DNA from: JANSWY01 sp965243755
Lineage (GTDB): Bacteria > Bacteroidota > Bacteroidia > Cytophagales > Cyclobacteriaceae
Direction: 5' to 3'
DNA length: 64,000 bases
Assembly (NCBI GenBank): GCA_965243755.1
Contig: CBDEVW010000003.1
Span: forward strand, 930,001 to 994,000
Below are positions 6,933-15,239 of the stretch, in pieces. The position numbers and the translations under genes were made by a program. Under the pieces are notes generated by a model. That model saw only the letters and a program-made list of their open reading frames with translations. It made no database searches and had not been told where the DNA came from. Each line of letters opens with the position of its first letter. The first letter of the stretch is position 1.

Positions 6933-7376
6933 TCACTCCGTTTTGCAAATTTTAATTTTATTAAAGGGTGGATCATGGTTCCTATTATGCATAAAAAAAT
7001 ACCCACTAATGCGTTCATTTATTCCTGAAGGAACTTGAAATCCCTTTCCGATTACCAAATCTACTGGCAATGTGTCAAGTTCGGTAATATAAACAAGATG
7101 ATATGGGTCTATTAACAGGATGTCTGTCGAATCCATAAATGAACCATCATGAAAGGGTAATTTTCGTTCCTGAAACATTCGAATATATTTTCTGGTACTC
7201 TTAAGGTTTGTAATAAAATATGATTGCCTAATACAATCAGGAAACTCATGGTAGAAGTAAGCACTATCAATAACTTCTTTATTTGGGAAAATTTTATCTC
7301 CAGAAATATTATCAATAAATAAAATGACAATCCAACAACTAACAGCGACAACTCCAAAAAGTAGGTATTTTTTCAT
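6933..7376 (-). CDS. membrane-anchored protein, immunity-like paralogue B
   Basis: This encodes 147 residues: one N-terminal helix (about 5-22) and an extracytoplasmic domain homologous by eye to the product of 5180-5746. The start is one base after the TAA of a toxin-tip remnant. Unlike paralogue A it ends at KIKICKTE without an R1-encoded extension. Two members of one family in the array, at different decay stages, suggest repeated acquisition of related toxin-immunity pairs. Confidence 0.65.
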   Translation of the reverse strand: MKKYLLFGVVAVSCWIVILFIDNISGDKIFPNKEVIDSAYFYHEFPDCIRQSYFITNLKSTRKYIRMFQERKLPFHDGSFMDSTDILLIDPYHLVYITELDTLPVDLVIGKGFQVPSGINERISGYFFMHNRNHDPPFNKIKICKTE

Positions 7377-7377
7377 T

Positions 7378-7450
7378 TTAATAGATTGAGTAAGGCTGGT
7401 GAAAATCTCCAGATACTATACCTGAATGCCCTTTAGCACTAGGTCAGGTA
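7378..7450 (-). pseudogene. toxin C-terminal tip remnant
   Basis: A short open frame ends GHSGIVSGDFHQPYSIY and TAA at 7378-7380, one base before the ATG of paralogue B. Upstream in the same frame a TGA interrupts RAPYFT. GHxGIV wording is reminiscent of NlpC/P60- or amidase-type effectors, but the fragment is too short to decide. The rest of 7451-7633 shows nothing convincing. Confidence 0.4.
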
Positions 7451-7633
7451 AAATAGGGCGCTCGGGAGACTTTTGCCACAACACAGCATTAAACCAACAA
7501 CTCCGTTATACCATCGTGGTATCTTTCTTCATTATAGGCATTTCATGGGTGTGGAATTTTAAGAATTTCAACCTTCAGTTGCTATGTCCCGTAATATTGA
7601 ATAAGTCTGTTAATTTATAATCCATTTAAAAAT

Positions 7634-8251
7634 CTACCCCGCTAAATGCTTAACCAGTAAAAACACCTCATGAACTATCTTTTCAATGTTAGGCTCTAAA
7701 TACTCATTTTCCGAGTAGGTAATGAAATCTATATTTTGATTTTTAACTTCCTTTCCTAGGTAAAATTGATTGATCATATCCATTCCAAGCCTCTTATTTT
7801 CTCCTATCCAAGTTAATGAAATTATTTCAAGAGCTTTGGAATAAACAGCATGGGGATTATCGATAGTAGCATAATTGTCTCCTTCTGGAAACTCACAATT
7901 TTCAATTTGCAAATCACCTTCAAAAACCAGTTCCTTTATTTCATTCCCCGAACCCAAATCAACATTCTTCAAATATCCCAATCTATTTTTAGAAAATAAT
8001 TTTCTTTTGCTAATCTTTCTGTTTCCTCTTATAGAGAGAGATAATATTTTAGAGTTCAATATTGTTGTTTCCTCAATAAAACAGGATTCCATTATTACAT
8101 GATCAAATATGCAGTTAATGAATCGAATATTGCGAAACGTAGAATCTGATACAATGATGTCTCTAAATGTACAAGATTCATATGTGTAGTCAATTTTCTT
8201 AATCCTGGATGGCGAGTTGTGCTTGTAATGTTGATTTTCTCTCTCTTGCAT
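7634..8251 (-). CDS. pentapeptide-repeat-like protein (cassette 10)
   Basis: This encodes 205 residues. Residues about 22-75 carry loose five-residue periodicity (SCTFRD, DSTFRN, FINCIFD, MESCFIE), as in pentapeptide-repeat quadrilateral helices. The C-terminal half is a mixed domain (EIISLTWIGENKRLGMDM). Pentapeptide-like proteins occur among immunity proteins, and this one follows a toxin-like tail, so the immunity reading is plausible but unproven. It lacks a signal peptide. Confidence 0.6.
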   Translation of the reverse strand: MQERENQHYKHNSPSRIKKIDYTYESCTFRDIIVSDSTFRNIRFINCIFDHVIMESCFIEETTILNSKILSLSIRGNRKISKRKLFSKNRLGYLKNVDLGSGNEIKELVFEGDLQIENCEFPEGDNYATIDNPHAVYSKALEIISLTWIGENKRLGMDMINQFYLGKEVKNQNIDFITYSENEYLEPNIEKIVHEVFLLVKHLAG

Positions 8252-8281
8252 CTTTAAAATACCAAAAAACCTGTCACTTTT

Positions 8282-8430
8282 TCAAATCTTCACTTTATAC
8301 AAAACAGCAAGTAATCTAAAAGAAGCATCTGAATGTAATAGAGACACGTGCCTCCGGTAAATCACAGGCACTAATTTATTAATACCATATCTAACAACTT
8401 TGTTTCTATCATAATTACTGCCTGTATTGT
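8282..8430 (-). pseudogene. toxin C-terminal tip remnant abutting the tRNA-like repeats
   Basis: An open frame reads NTGSNYDRNKVVRYGINKL and continues VPVIYRRHVSLLHSDASF to LYKVKI and a TGA at 8282-8284. Its upstream end merges into the first tRNA-like repeat near 8435, so the junction between array and tRNA-derived DNA cuts through this frame. The pentapeptide-like gene follows 30 bases later. Confidence 0.45.
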
Positions 8431-8434
8431 GGTG

Positions 8435-8577
8435 GATCGAACGGGGACGCCCAGTCCAATGACCTACTGATTACAACACCACGCGTGCCGGTCAGTTGCT
8501 CTATCGGGACGTGCCTAGCACCTGAATTAACAAAAAAAAACCAACATTTCTGCCGGGGTTTCAGAGCCTCCTACCGG
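8435..8577 (-). repeat. tRNA-Thr-derived tandem unit 3 (leftmost)
   Basis: The 143-bp unit contains parts of the tRNA-Thr sequence (AGAGCAACTGAC, GTAATCAGTAGGTCATTGG, GTTCGATCC on the minus strand). Extra bases sit in the anticodon loop and between the T-stem arms. The terminator at its right is imperfect (AACCAACATTTCTGCCGGGG). The left boundary stops at GATCGAAC without the acceptor 3' end. Confidence 0.8.
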
Positions 8578-8720
8578 GATCGAACGGGGACGCCCAGTCC
8601 AATGACCTACTGATTACAGCACTACGTGTGCCGGTCAGTTGCTCTATCGGGACGCGCCTAGCACCTGAATTAACAAAAAAACCCCAACATTTCTGTTGGG
8701 GTTTCAGAGCCTCCTATCGG
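8578..8720 (-). repeat. tRNA-Thr-derived tandem unit 2
   Basis: The 143-bp unit has the same two insertions as its neighbours. One (GGCAC...GTGC) splits the anticodon loop, the other (GGAC...GTCC) splits the T-arm, and each can form a small hairpin. The 5' acceptor strand of a tRNA is missing. The CCCCAAC/GTTGGGG terminator is intact at about 8671-8704. Confidence 0.8.
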
Positions 8721-8847
8721 GATCGAACGGGGACGCCTAGTCCAATGACCTGATTACAACACTACACGTGCCGGTTAGTTGCTTTATCGGGACCCGCCTA
8801 AGATCTGTATTAACAAAAAAACCCCAACATTTCTGTTGGGGTTTCAG

Positions 8848-8860
<13 letters not shown>
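8721..8860 (-). repeat. tRNA-Thr-derived tandem unit 1
   Basis: The 140-bp unit lies next to the true tRNA. It contains the tRNA-like stretch with both insertions at 8721-8800 and the terminator of the real tRNA at 8814-8844. It lacks three bases (CTA) in the GACCTACTGATT stretch relative to the other units. Confidence 0.8.
8814..8844 (-). terminator. rho-independent terminator of tRNA-Thr
   Basis: On the minus strand AAACCCCAAC pairs with GTTGGGGTTT across a six-base loop, followed by a run of T. It lies four bases beyond the tRNA 3' end. Confidence 0.9.
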
Positions 8861-8920
<60 letters not shown>

Positions 8921-8929
8921 TTTTTGCTT

Positions 8930-8957
8930 CCGATTCGTTATGTTGTTAGCGAATCGG
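8930..8957. other. inverted repeat in the tRNA-Thr leader
   Basis: CCGATTCG and CGAATCGG are perfect 8-bp arms with a 12-base spacer, located between the promoter and the tRNA 5' end. It may be a leader hairpin for processing or a protein site. Confidence 0.6.
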
Positions 8958-8961
8958 ATTG

Positions 8962-8992
8962 CAAAAGTAGAATAGTTTTTATTCTTTCCAAA
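8962..8992 (-). promoter_or_regulatory. promoter of tRNA-Thr
   Basis: On the minus strand TTTG is followed by exactly 19 bases and TACTTTTG, matching the Bacteroidota consensus TTTG-N19-TAnnTTTG. Confidence 0.75.
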
Positions 8993-9010
8993 TATCCTGT
9001 GAAAAAAATT

Positions 9011-11131
9011 TTATGCCTGGTGTAAAGCTTGTAATTCACGCTTCAAATGCTCCAGTTCTTCATTGGCTTTTTCTACCTTTTCTTCAAAGTCTGCTTTCAG
9101 TTTATCCGCATTCTTGGAGTTGGCAAAAAACTGCAAATTATTGTTCCAGGTACTGATATCGTTTTCCAGGTTGGAAATCTTCCGCTTAATGGAATTCTCC
9201 TTTCGGTGGAGCTTTCTGTTGGCGTTGGGACCAATCTTCAGCTTGTTTACCTGAAGGTTTATTCTCAGGTCTTCTTTCTCCTCTTCATCCAGATTGTCTG
9301 CATTGGCAATGACATTCTTCACTGCCTGTTCAAATCTCGACTTGATCTTCTTGATATCTTTCCTCGGCACAAATCCAATCTCTACAAAATCATCAATCAG
9401 GTCATATACTGCATCCGGATCTACGTTTTTGGATTTCGCAATTTCATCCAATTGATCACAAATGGCATTCTTTTTATCGAGGTTATCATAGTACTCTTTT
9501 TCTGCCACCTGATCATGTCCCCTCTTCCTGTCGAAGAAGTGATCACATGCCTTCTTAAACTGCTCAAATACTTCATTTCTGAACTTCTCAGGAACCGGAC
9601 CAATATTTCGCCAGTCTTGCTGCAGCTTCTTCAGTTTCTCTGCTGTAGGGCCCCAGTCCTCACTGTCCTTGAGTGCCTCCGCCTGCTCTACCAGTTGTCT
9701 TTTCTGTTCCAGGTTCTCAGCCCTCTTGCCTTCCAAAGTTTTGAAGAAGGCACCCTTATTGTGGAAGAAGTGCTTGAATGGACCCCAAAAGCTTTTATTC
9801 ACCGCTTTGGCTTTGTCTCTTGGTATGCCTCCAATGGCCTCCCATCGCTTTTGAATCTCCAGGATTTCCTTGGTCTTGGCGTTCCAGTCATTGATCCTGT
9901 CTGAATTGAATGCTTCAAATTGCTTCACTTCCTCTACCAAGGCCTGCTTTTTCTCCAGGTTCTCTTTCAACTGTCCTTTCAGCGATTCAACAAACTCTCT
10001 TCGCTTAGCATATATACTATCAGAAGCCGCCTTGAACCTTTGCCACACTGGCTCCTGATCTTCTTTAGGTATAGGACCGATGTGCTTAAACTCCTCATGA
10101 AGTTCATTCAACTGCTTTGTCGCTTCGCTGATGTCAGTAAGCTTGGCCAGTTCTTCAGCTTTTTCACAGAGCGCCAGTTTGGCATCCAGGTTTTTCTTCC
10201 TGTCAAGCTCTTTCAGCTCAAAGTAAATGCTGCGCTGGTCATAGAACCGGTCAATCAGCGCGTTATAATTGGCCCAGAGTGTTCTGTTATGCTGTCCGGG
10301 TACAGGACCAATTGATTTCCATTCGTTTTGTATCTCCTTCAGTGCATTGATGCTGGTGGTACTTTCTTCACCATCAACAATCTCACGTAGCTTTTCAAGG
10401 ATCTCATTTTTACGATGCAGGTTGTGGTCTTTCTGCTTCTCGAGCTCATGAAAGAATTTGGACTTTCTCTCACGAATGATTTTCGCATATTCCTCAAACT
10501 TGACAACCGCCTCATCACGGTATTCAAAGTCCTCTTTTTCACCACCGTTTTCAATAAATTTCTTAAGCGCCTCTTCTTCCTCCTTGTGCGTAATCTCTTC
10601 GAAGAAATGAGCAATTTCCCTTAACTCCCTGTCTGCTTTCCTCACATCATCATGCCGTGACAACACAGCGACATCTTCCAGCAACTGCTCTTTGGTGTGA
10701 TTACTATAGTCGATGTGTTCATCCTCATGGTCGTCTTCCTCCTCTTCTCCATCTTCATCGGCTTCTTTGTTGTCGGTAGCTGCGGTCTTCTCCTCTTTCT
10801 CAGCCTGGGTAGTCGCTTCTGGTTCAGTGGTGGCTTCTGTTGCTTCGCTGGTAGTAGCTTCCACAGTCTCTTCCTGATTGCTGGCAACTTCCTCGCTTTG
10901 CTCCTGCTGATCTGCTGCAGCAACTTCAGCTTCCGGCTGTTGTTCGGCTTCTGTAGCCGCTTCCGCCGTTACTTCTGGTGAAGTTTCAGTTTCCTCAGTG
11001 ACGCTTTCCTCAGTTGATGCTGTGGATTCATTAGCATTTGCTTCTACCTCATCCTGTGCCGATGTTTCCTGTTGGGGGGTAAGACCTTCATTTTCTTCTG
11101 AAGTACCGATGTTCTCTCTCTTGTCTTCCAT
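9011..11131 (-). CDS. DUF349 repeat protein
   Basis: This encodes 706 residues. The first 140 or so are a low-complexity acidic region of Glu, Ala and Thr, rich in EAT, EEVA and EEDDHEDEH. At least five DUF349 repeats follow, each with a core such as WKSIGPVPGQ, FKHIGPIPKE, WEAIGGIPRD, WRNIGPVPEK or FVEIGFVPRK. The remainder is coiled coil. DUF349 proteins have no settled biochemical role. It is the last gene of a minus-strand run with yqgE and miaE (61-base gap) and shows codon and domain conservation typical of core genome. Confidence 0.9.
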   Translation of the reverse strand: MEDKRENIGTSEENEGLTPQQETSAQDEVEANANESTASTEESVTEETETSPEVTAEAATEAEQQPEAEVAAADQQEQSEEVASNQEETVEATTSEATEATTEPEATTQAEKEEKTAATDNKEADEDGEEEEDDHEDEHIDYSNHTKEQLLEDVAVLSRHDDVRKADRELREIAHFFEEITHKEEEEALKKFIENGGEKEDFEYRDEAVVKFEEYAKIIRERKSKFFHELEKQKDHNLHRKNEILEKLREIVDGEESTTSINALKEIQNEWKSIGPVPGQHNRTLWANYNALIDRFYDQRSIYFELKELDRKKNLDAKLALCEKAEELAKLTDISEATKQLNELHEEFKHIGPIPKEDQEPVWQRFKAASDSIYAKRREFVESLKGQLKENLEKKQALVEEVKQFEAFNSDRINDWNAKTKEILEIQKRWEAIGGIPRDKAKAVNKSFWGPFKHFFHNKGAFFKTLEGKRAENLEQKRQLVEQAEALKDSEDWGPTAEKLKKLQQDWRNIGPVPEKFRNEVFEQFKKACDHFFDRKRGHDQVAEKEYYDNLDKKNAICDQLDEIAKSKNVDPDAVYDLIDDFVEIGFVPRKDIKKIKSRFEQAVKNVIANADNLDEEEKEDLRINLQVNKLKIGPNANRKLHRKENSIKRKISNLENDISTWNNNLQFFANSKNADKLKADFEEKVEKANEELEHLKRELQALHQA

Positions 11132-11192
11132 AGTAAATTAATGGCTCCTGTGCGCTTATTTTCTTTATGTGAATTACAAATTTAATAAATCC

Positions 11193-11771
11193 TTAGTTTA
11201 ACCGAGGATCAGAAGGGTAATTGGACATCATTTTATATTTGCCTCCCAGGTCATTCATAGCAATTTTCCACAGATCTTTGCTGTCTGTATCAAATACCAG
11301 TTCCTTCCCTGCCGACTTATAAACGATCCATGAGTTAGCTTTTAGTTCTTCTTCCAACTGCCCGGGGGACCACCCGCTATATCCTACAAAAAACTTAATG
11401 TCATTCAGGTTAATCAGTTTTGTATTGATGTTATAAAGGAGATTTTCAAAATTCACACCCCACATGATCCCGTTATGTATTTCTTTTGAATCTTCCTGCA
11501 TGATTTCTGACCGATGTAAATAATGGAGTGTATTTCGCTCAACAGGCCCTCCCACAAAGACAGGAGCTTTAGCATCATTGACTTCCTCGATTACTTCATC
11601 AAGATTCACCTGCGATTGGTGGTTTAGTACAAAACCAAACGATCCGTTTTCATCATGCTCACACAAGTACACCACCGACCTTTCAAAATTAGGATCAGGA
11701 AGAAAAGGCTCTGAAATCAACAGGTCTCCTCTTTCGGGGGGTATTTGTGTATGTTTATGAAAAAACTCCAT
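11193..11771 (-). CDS. YqgE/AlgH family protein
   Basis: This encodes 192 residues of the YqgE/AlgH (DUF179) family. Hallmarks are the N-terminal GDLLISEPFLPDPNFERSVV, then FGFVLNH, then VFVGGPVERNTLHYLH, and near the end FFVGYSGWSPGQLEEEL. The function is not well defined. It starts 9 bases after the miaE stop, so the two are probably cotranscribed. Confidence 0.93.
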   Translation of the reverse strand: MEFFHKHTQIPPERGDLLISEPFLPDPNFERSVVYLCEHDENGSFGFVLNHQSQVNLDEVIEEVNDAKAPVFVGGPVERNTLHYLHRSEIMQEDSKEIHNGIMWGVNFENLLYNINTKLINLNDIKFFVGYSGWSPGQLEEELKANSWIVYKSAGKELVFDTDSKDLWKIAMNDLGGKYKMMSNYPSDPRLN

Positions 11772-11780
11772 GTGTTAAAT

Positions 11781-12365
11781 TTAATGTAATGCTGCCTGGA
11801 TTGGTAAGGCATTTAATATTTCGGCTTCAATTTTTTTCATTTCCTCCAGTCTTTGATAGACAGCCTCCTCTTCGAAATAGTTTAATGCCATCTTTACAAA
11901 AACCTCTCCGTGTTTGGCTTCACTGGCCCATAATTGTCTGTAAAATTCCTTCAGTTCTCCTTCAGGCAAAGCCTCATATACCAGCCTGAACCTTTCCGCT
12001 CCCCTTGTTTCAACCACAGACGCCACCAGCAACCGATCCATGAACCGGTCTTCCTTCCCTGATCTGCACGCGTCTATTAGCTGCTTAACATATACATCCT
12101 GTCGCAATTCATGGGTCAATGTAATGCCTCGTTCTTCAAGTAATTGATATACGGATTTGAAGTGATCCAGTTCTTCGATGGCAGTATCTATCAGTTCCGG
12201 AATGATCTCCACCCTGTCCGGGTATTTGGCAACAAAACTCATGGCCATGGCCGAAGCTTTGCGCTCGCAATCTGCATGATCCTTCAGAAAACTATCAAAA
12301 TCATTCATTACAGCATCAATCCACTCCTTTTTGCTGTCACACGCCAAATCAATCCTATATTTCAT
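11781..12365 (-). CDS. miaE: tRNA-(ms2io6A)-hydroxylase MiaE
   Basis: This encodes 194 residues, a non-haem diiron hydroxylase acting on 2-methylthio-N6-isopentenyl-adenosine at tRNA position 37. Metal-binding motifs are visible as DHADCERKAS, EELDHF, VVETRGAERF and ASEAKHGEVF, giving the two ExxH pairs and bridging glutamates of the four-helix bundle. Length matches the family. First gene of the miaE-yqgE-DUF349 run. Confidence 0.92.
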   Translation of the reverse strand: MKYRIDLACDSKKEWIDAVMNDFDSFLKDHADCERKASAMAMSFVAKYPDRVEIIPELIDTAIEELDHFKSVYQLLEERGITLTHELRQDVYVKQLIDACRSGKEDRFMDRLLVASVVETRGAERFRLVYEALPEGELKEFYRQLWASEAKHGEVFVKMALNYFEEEAVYQRLEEMKKIEAEILNALPIQAALH

Positions 12366-12537
12366 TTATTTGAAGTAATCTTAAGTTCCTATTATCAACA
12401 ATTGTTTGATTCAACACCATTAATGCTTGTTGGTGTAGAAATATCAAATAATTTTGAATCGTATATCAAACACTAAACTGCACATTAAGTATATAATTAA
12501 AAAGGGTATACACCAATAATTTAGACTTCTGTAAAAA

Positions 12538-13185
12538 ATGAGCTTTATCGATATTTCAACAATCCGACAGGAATACACCCGGCAGGCGCTAAGTAAAAAT
12601 GATGTGGCCAAAAATCCCATTGATCAATTCAAAAAATGGTTTGAAGAGGCCGTGAAATCGGAGGTCTATGTATCCAATGCCATGTCGTTGGGTACCGCCG
12701 ACAGTGATGGCCAGCCTTCTGTCAGGATCGTCCTGTTAAAAGGAGTGGATGATCACGGGTTTCGTTTTTTCACCAACTACAAAAGCTCAAAAGGCAAACA
12801 CCTGATGGATAATCCGAAGGTTGCTGCCACGCTGTTCTGGCCTGAACTGGAACGACAGATACGAATTGAAGGCACCATTGAGAAACTTTCCGATGAGGAG
12901 TCTGAAAAATACTTTCACAGCAGACCATTGGGGAGTCAGATTGGGGCATGGTCTTCTCCTCAAAGTGAAAAAATTGAGAACAGAACAATCCTGGAGCAGA
13001 AGGAAGCTGAATACCAGAAGAAGTTTGAAAAAATGGAAAAAGTACCCAAACCAGATCACTGGGGAGGTTTTTGCATTTTGCCCCATCGCATTGAATTCTG
13101 GCAGGGAAGAGAAAATCGCCTGCATGACAGAATACTGTATGAAAAAGAAAACGATCAGTGGGTCATTAGCCGGTTAGCTCCTTGA
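12538..13185 (+). CDS. pdxH: pyridoxamine 5'-phosphate oxidase
   Basis: This encodes 215 residues that oxidise pyridoxamine or pyridoxine phosphate to PLP using FMN. Family signatures are SVRIVLLKG, GFRFFTNYKSSKGKHL, the FHSRPLGSQIGAW substrate segment, EFWQGRENRLHDR and the C-terminal RLAP. The length is standard. Its TGA overlaps the TTG start of the next gene, indicating translational coupling. Confidence 0.95.
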   Translation: MSFIDISTIRQEYTRQALSKNDVAKNPIDQFKKWFEEAVKSEVYVSNAMSLGTADSDGQPSVRIVLLKGVDDHGFRFFTNYKSSKGKHLMDNPKVAATLFWPELERQIRIEGTIEKLSDEESEKYFHSRPLGSQIGAWSSPQSEKIENRTILEQKEAEYQKKFEKMEKVPKPDHWGGFCILPHRIEFWQGRENRLHDRILYEKENDQWVISRLAP

Positions 13186-14441
13186 AAACCAGAAACACGT
13201 ACTTATTAAGGTATGCCACGGAGGACCGTGGGATTGCTAAATCAGTAGATTCTTCACCTGATCTTGTTGTGGTAATCCCGAGTTTTAAGGAACCAAACAT
13301 TCAAACCACCCTGAGTTCTTTGCTGGAAAGCTATCGTGCCAATGAGAATTTGAATGATCGTGTCCGGGTAATCATCGTGGTAAACCATCCTGAATCTGCC
13401 CACCCGGATGACATTAAAGTGAATGAAGCAACCATGGAGTCCATCCGAACCTGGAAGCAGGAACATCAAAATGCACTTCCTGTACACGAATTACTGGTGG
13501 AGTTGCCTCATAAGAAAGCAGGAGTTGGACTTGCTCGTAAAACCGGAATGGATGAAGCCGTACGGGTTTTTGAGCAATTTGACCAGGATGGGATTATTGT
13601 CAACCTTGATGCTGATTGTACAGTTTCCAGTAATTATTTATCTGCTATCCTCAATCACTTTGAGACATATGGACATTCTCCTGCAGCAAGCATATATTTT
13701 GAGCACCAGATTGAGCCTACAGATACGGGCATCCTTAATTACGAATTGTTTCTGAGGTATTTTATCAATGCGCAGCGATTTTGCCACCTTCCTTTTGCGT
13801 ACCAAACGATTGGTTCATCCATGGCAGTGAGAAGCAGGGATTATCAAAAACAGGGTGGTATGAACTCAAAGAAAGCCGGTGAAGATTTTTATTTTATTCA
13901 GAAAATGCTGCTGCTGGGAAAATACAGTGAAATAAATGATTGTACCGTTTACCCCTCCTCGAGGCAATCGGATCGTGTTCCTTTTGGGACTGGCAGGGCG
14001 ATGATGGAATGGGACACTAATGAAGACCCAGAGTACCTCTCCTATCATCCCGAGTCATTTGTATTGTTGCAGAATTTCATTGAGATCCTGCCCGAAATGT
14101 ACGTCAACGGTCCTGATAAAGTAAAATTCGAGATTGCTTTACCTATTTGGGAGTTTTTACAATCTAAATCATACGATCAGGTATATCAAGACATCCGTAA
14201 GAAGTCCACTAGTCTGCATGTATTCCAAAAGCATTTTTTCAGCTGGTTTGATGGGTTTCAACTGATGAAATACCTACACTTCACCAGGGATAACTTTTAC
14301 CCCAACCAGCCCCTGGAATATTGCCTGAAGTGGCTTTTTCATGAATTCCTGCATCGGGATTATCCTGGTGACAAGTTTGATGCCCTCCGTATATTAAGGG
14401 AATTTGATAAGAAAGGAAAAGCCGTGGTACCCTGGTACTAA
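13182..14441 (+). CDS. family 2-like glycosyltransferase
   Basis: This encodes 419 residues and begins at a TTG inside TTGA, overlapping the pdxH stop. The N-terminal VVVIPSFKEPNI and the DADCTVSS (DxD-type) motif are typical of GT-A family 2 enzymes. AGEDFYFIQKM matches the acceptor-side ED motif region. There are no membrane helices. The substrate is unknown. The coupling to pdxH is probably positional. Its TAA overlaps the end of the convergent bshB1 by four bases. Confidence 0.8.
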   Translation: MKTRNTYLLRYATEDRGIAKSVDSSPDLVVVIPSFKEPNIQTTLSSLLESYRANENLNDRVRVIIVVNHPESAHPDDIKVNEATMESIRTWKQEHQNALPVHELLVELPHKKAGVGLARKTGMDEAVRVFEQFDQDGIIVNLDADCTVSSNYLSAILNHFETYGHSPAASIYFEHQIEPTDTGILNYELFLRYFINAQRFCHLPFAYQTIGSSMAVRSRDYQKQGGMNSKKAGEDFYFIQKMLLLGKYSEINDCTVYPSSRQSDRVPFGTGRAMMEWDTNEDPEYLSYHPESFVLLQNFIEILPEMYVNGPDKVKFEIALPIWEFLQSKSYDQVYQDIRKKSTSLHVFQKHFFSWFDGFQLMKYLHFTRDNFYPNQPLEYCLKWLFHEFLHRDYPGDKFDALRILREFDKKGKAVVPWY

Positions 14442-15154
14442 AGCAGGTCGTAGAGATCCCTGATGCCCATCTGGTGGGTAACATTAAAGCCTTCACCGTA
14501 TATGGCTCCCACGCTGTGACCATACTCTTTTCCCCGGGCTTCTATCATTTTCATAAATTCCGGACTGGAAATGTAGGTTTCCGGTTCCTGGCTATTGGGA
14601 TCAAAAAACTGACTTTTGAACGCTCTGATAGCAGCCAATTTGGTCTCCCATGCTTCTGATACATCTACTACAATATCCGGAACGAGGTACTGGCTCTGAA
14701 TGGCGTGATAAACTACTTTGGGTCGCCATGCCATTTGCCACTCTCCGTCAAAGGCAGTCTCTATCTTTCTTAATCCCGCCATAAAAGACGCTGTTTTAAC
14801 CAACTCCGCACCTTTTGCGTGATCCGGATGGCGGTCCTTCAATGCATTGGTGATCACCATCTCCGGCTGGTATTTTCTGATCACCTCGATTACTTTCCGT
14901 TGATGCTCTTCATCATTTTTGAAATAGACATCCGGTAACCTCAGGTTCTCTCTTACCGTCAATCCCATGATCTTTGCTGAGTCGTTGGCTTCCTCAAGTC
15001 GGATCTCGGGAGTGCCTCTGGTGCCCATTTCACCTTGGGTAAGGTCTGCAATCCCTACTTTCTTACCTGATCTGATTTGATTGATGATTGTTCCAGCACA
15101 GGACAACTCCGCATCATCAGGGTGGGCCATGATTACCAATGTGTCTAATTTCAT
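14438..15154 (-). CDS. bshB1: bacillithiol biosynthesis deacetylase BshB1
   Basis: This encodes 238 residues of the PIG-L/LmbE zinc deacetylase family. AHPDDAELSCAG carries the metal-binding His-Asp-Asp, and HPDHAKG the third ligand. The subfamily-specific LDTLVIMAHPDDAEL, DLTQGEMGTRGT and YEHSVGAIYGEGF-like end (GKEYGHSVGAIYGEGF) match BshB1, which removes acetyl from GlcNAc-malate in bacillithiol synthesis. It lies 85 bases downstream of trxB, separated by a terminator. Confidence 0.9.
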   Translation of the reverse strand: MKLDTLVIMAHPDDAELSCAGTIINQIRSGKKVGIADLTQGEMGTRGTPEIRLEEANDSAKIMGLTVRENLRLPDVYFKNDEEHQRKVIEVIRKYQPEMVITNALKDRHPDHAKGAELVKTASFMAGLRKIETAFDGEWQMAWRPKVVYHAIQSQYLVPDIVVDVSEAWETKLAAIRAFKSQFFDPNSQEPETYISSPEFMKMIEARGKEYGHSVGAIYGEGFNVTHQMGIRDLYDLL

Positions 15155-15194
15155 ACCTGAATAAAGTTGTTAGAATTGGGAAATTTTAAACAAA

Positions 15195-15217
15195 GAAGCC
15201 GGCAATTAACCGGCTTC
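15195..15217 (-). terminator. terminator after trxB
   Basis: GAAGCCGG and CCGGCTTC arms are followed on the minus strand by a T-rich stretch. It lies 23 bases beyond the trxB stop. Confidence 0.8.
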
Positions 15218-15239
15218 AATAGTAATATTTTAAAATGAT

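Noticed and set aside
7426..7620. Plus-strand frame of 64 codons
   Set aside because: It is opposite a toxin-tip remnant and has no supporting features.
9047..9904. Long open frame on the plus strand opposite the DUF349 gene (285 codons)
   Set aside because: It is antisense to clear DUF349 repeats and its hydrophobic content comes from reading complements of charged coiled-coil codons.
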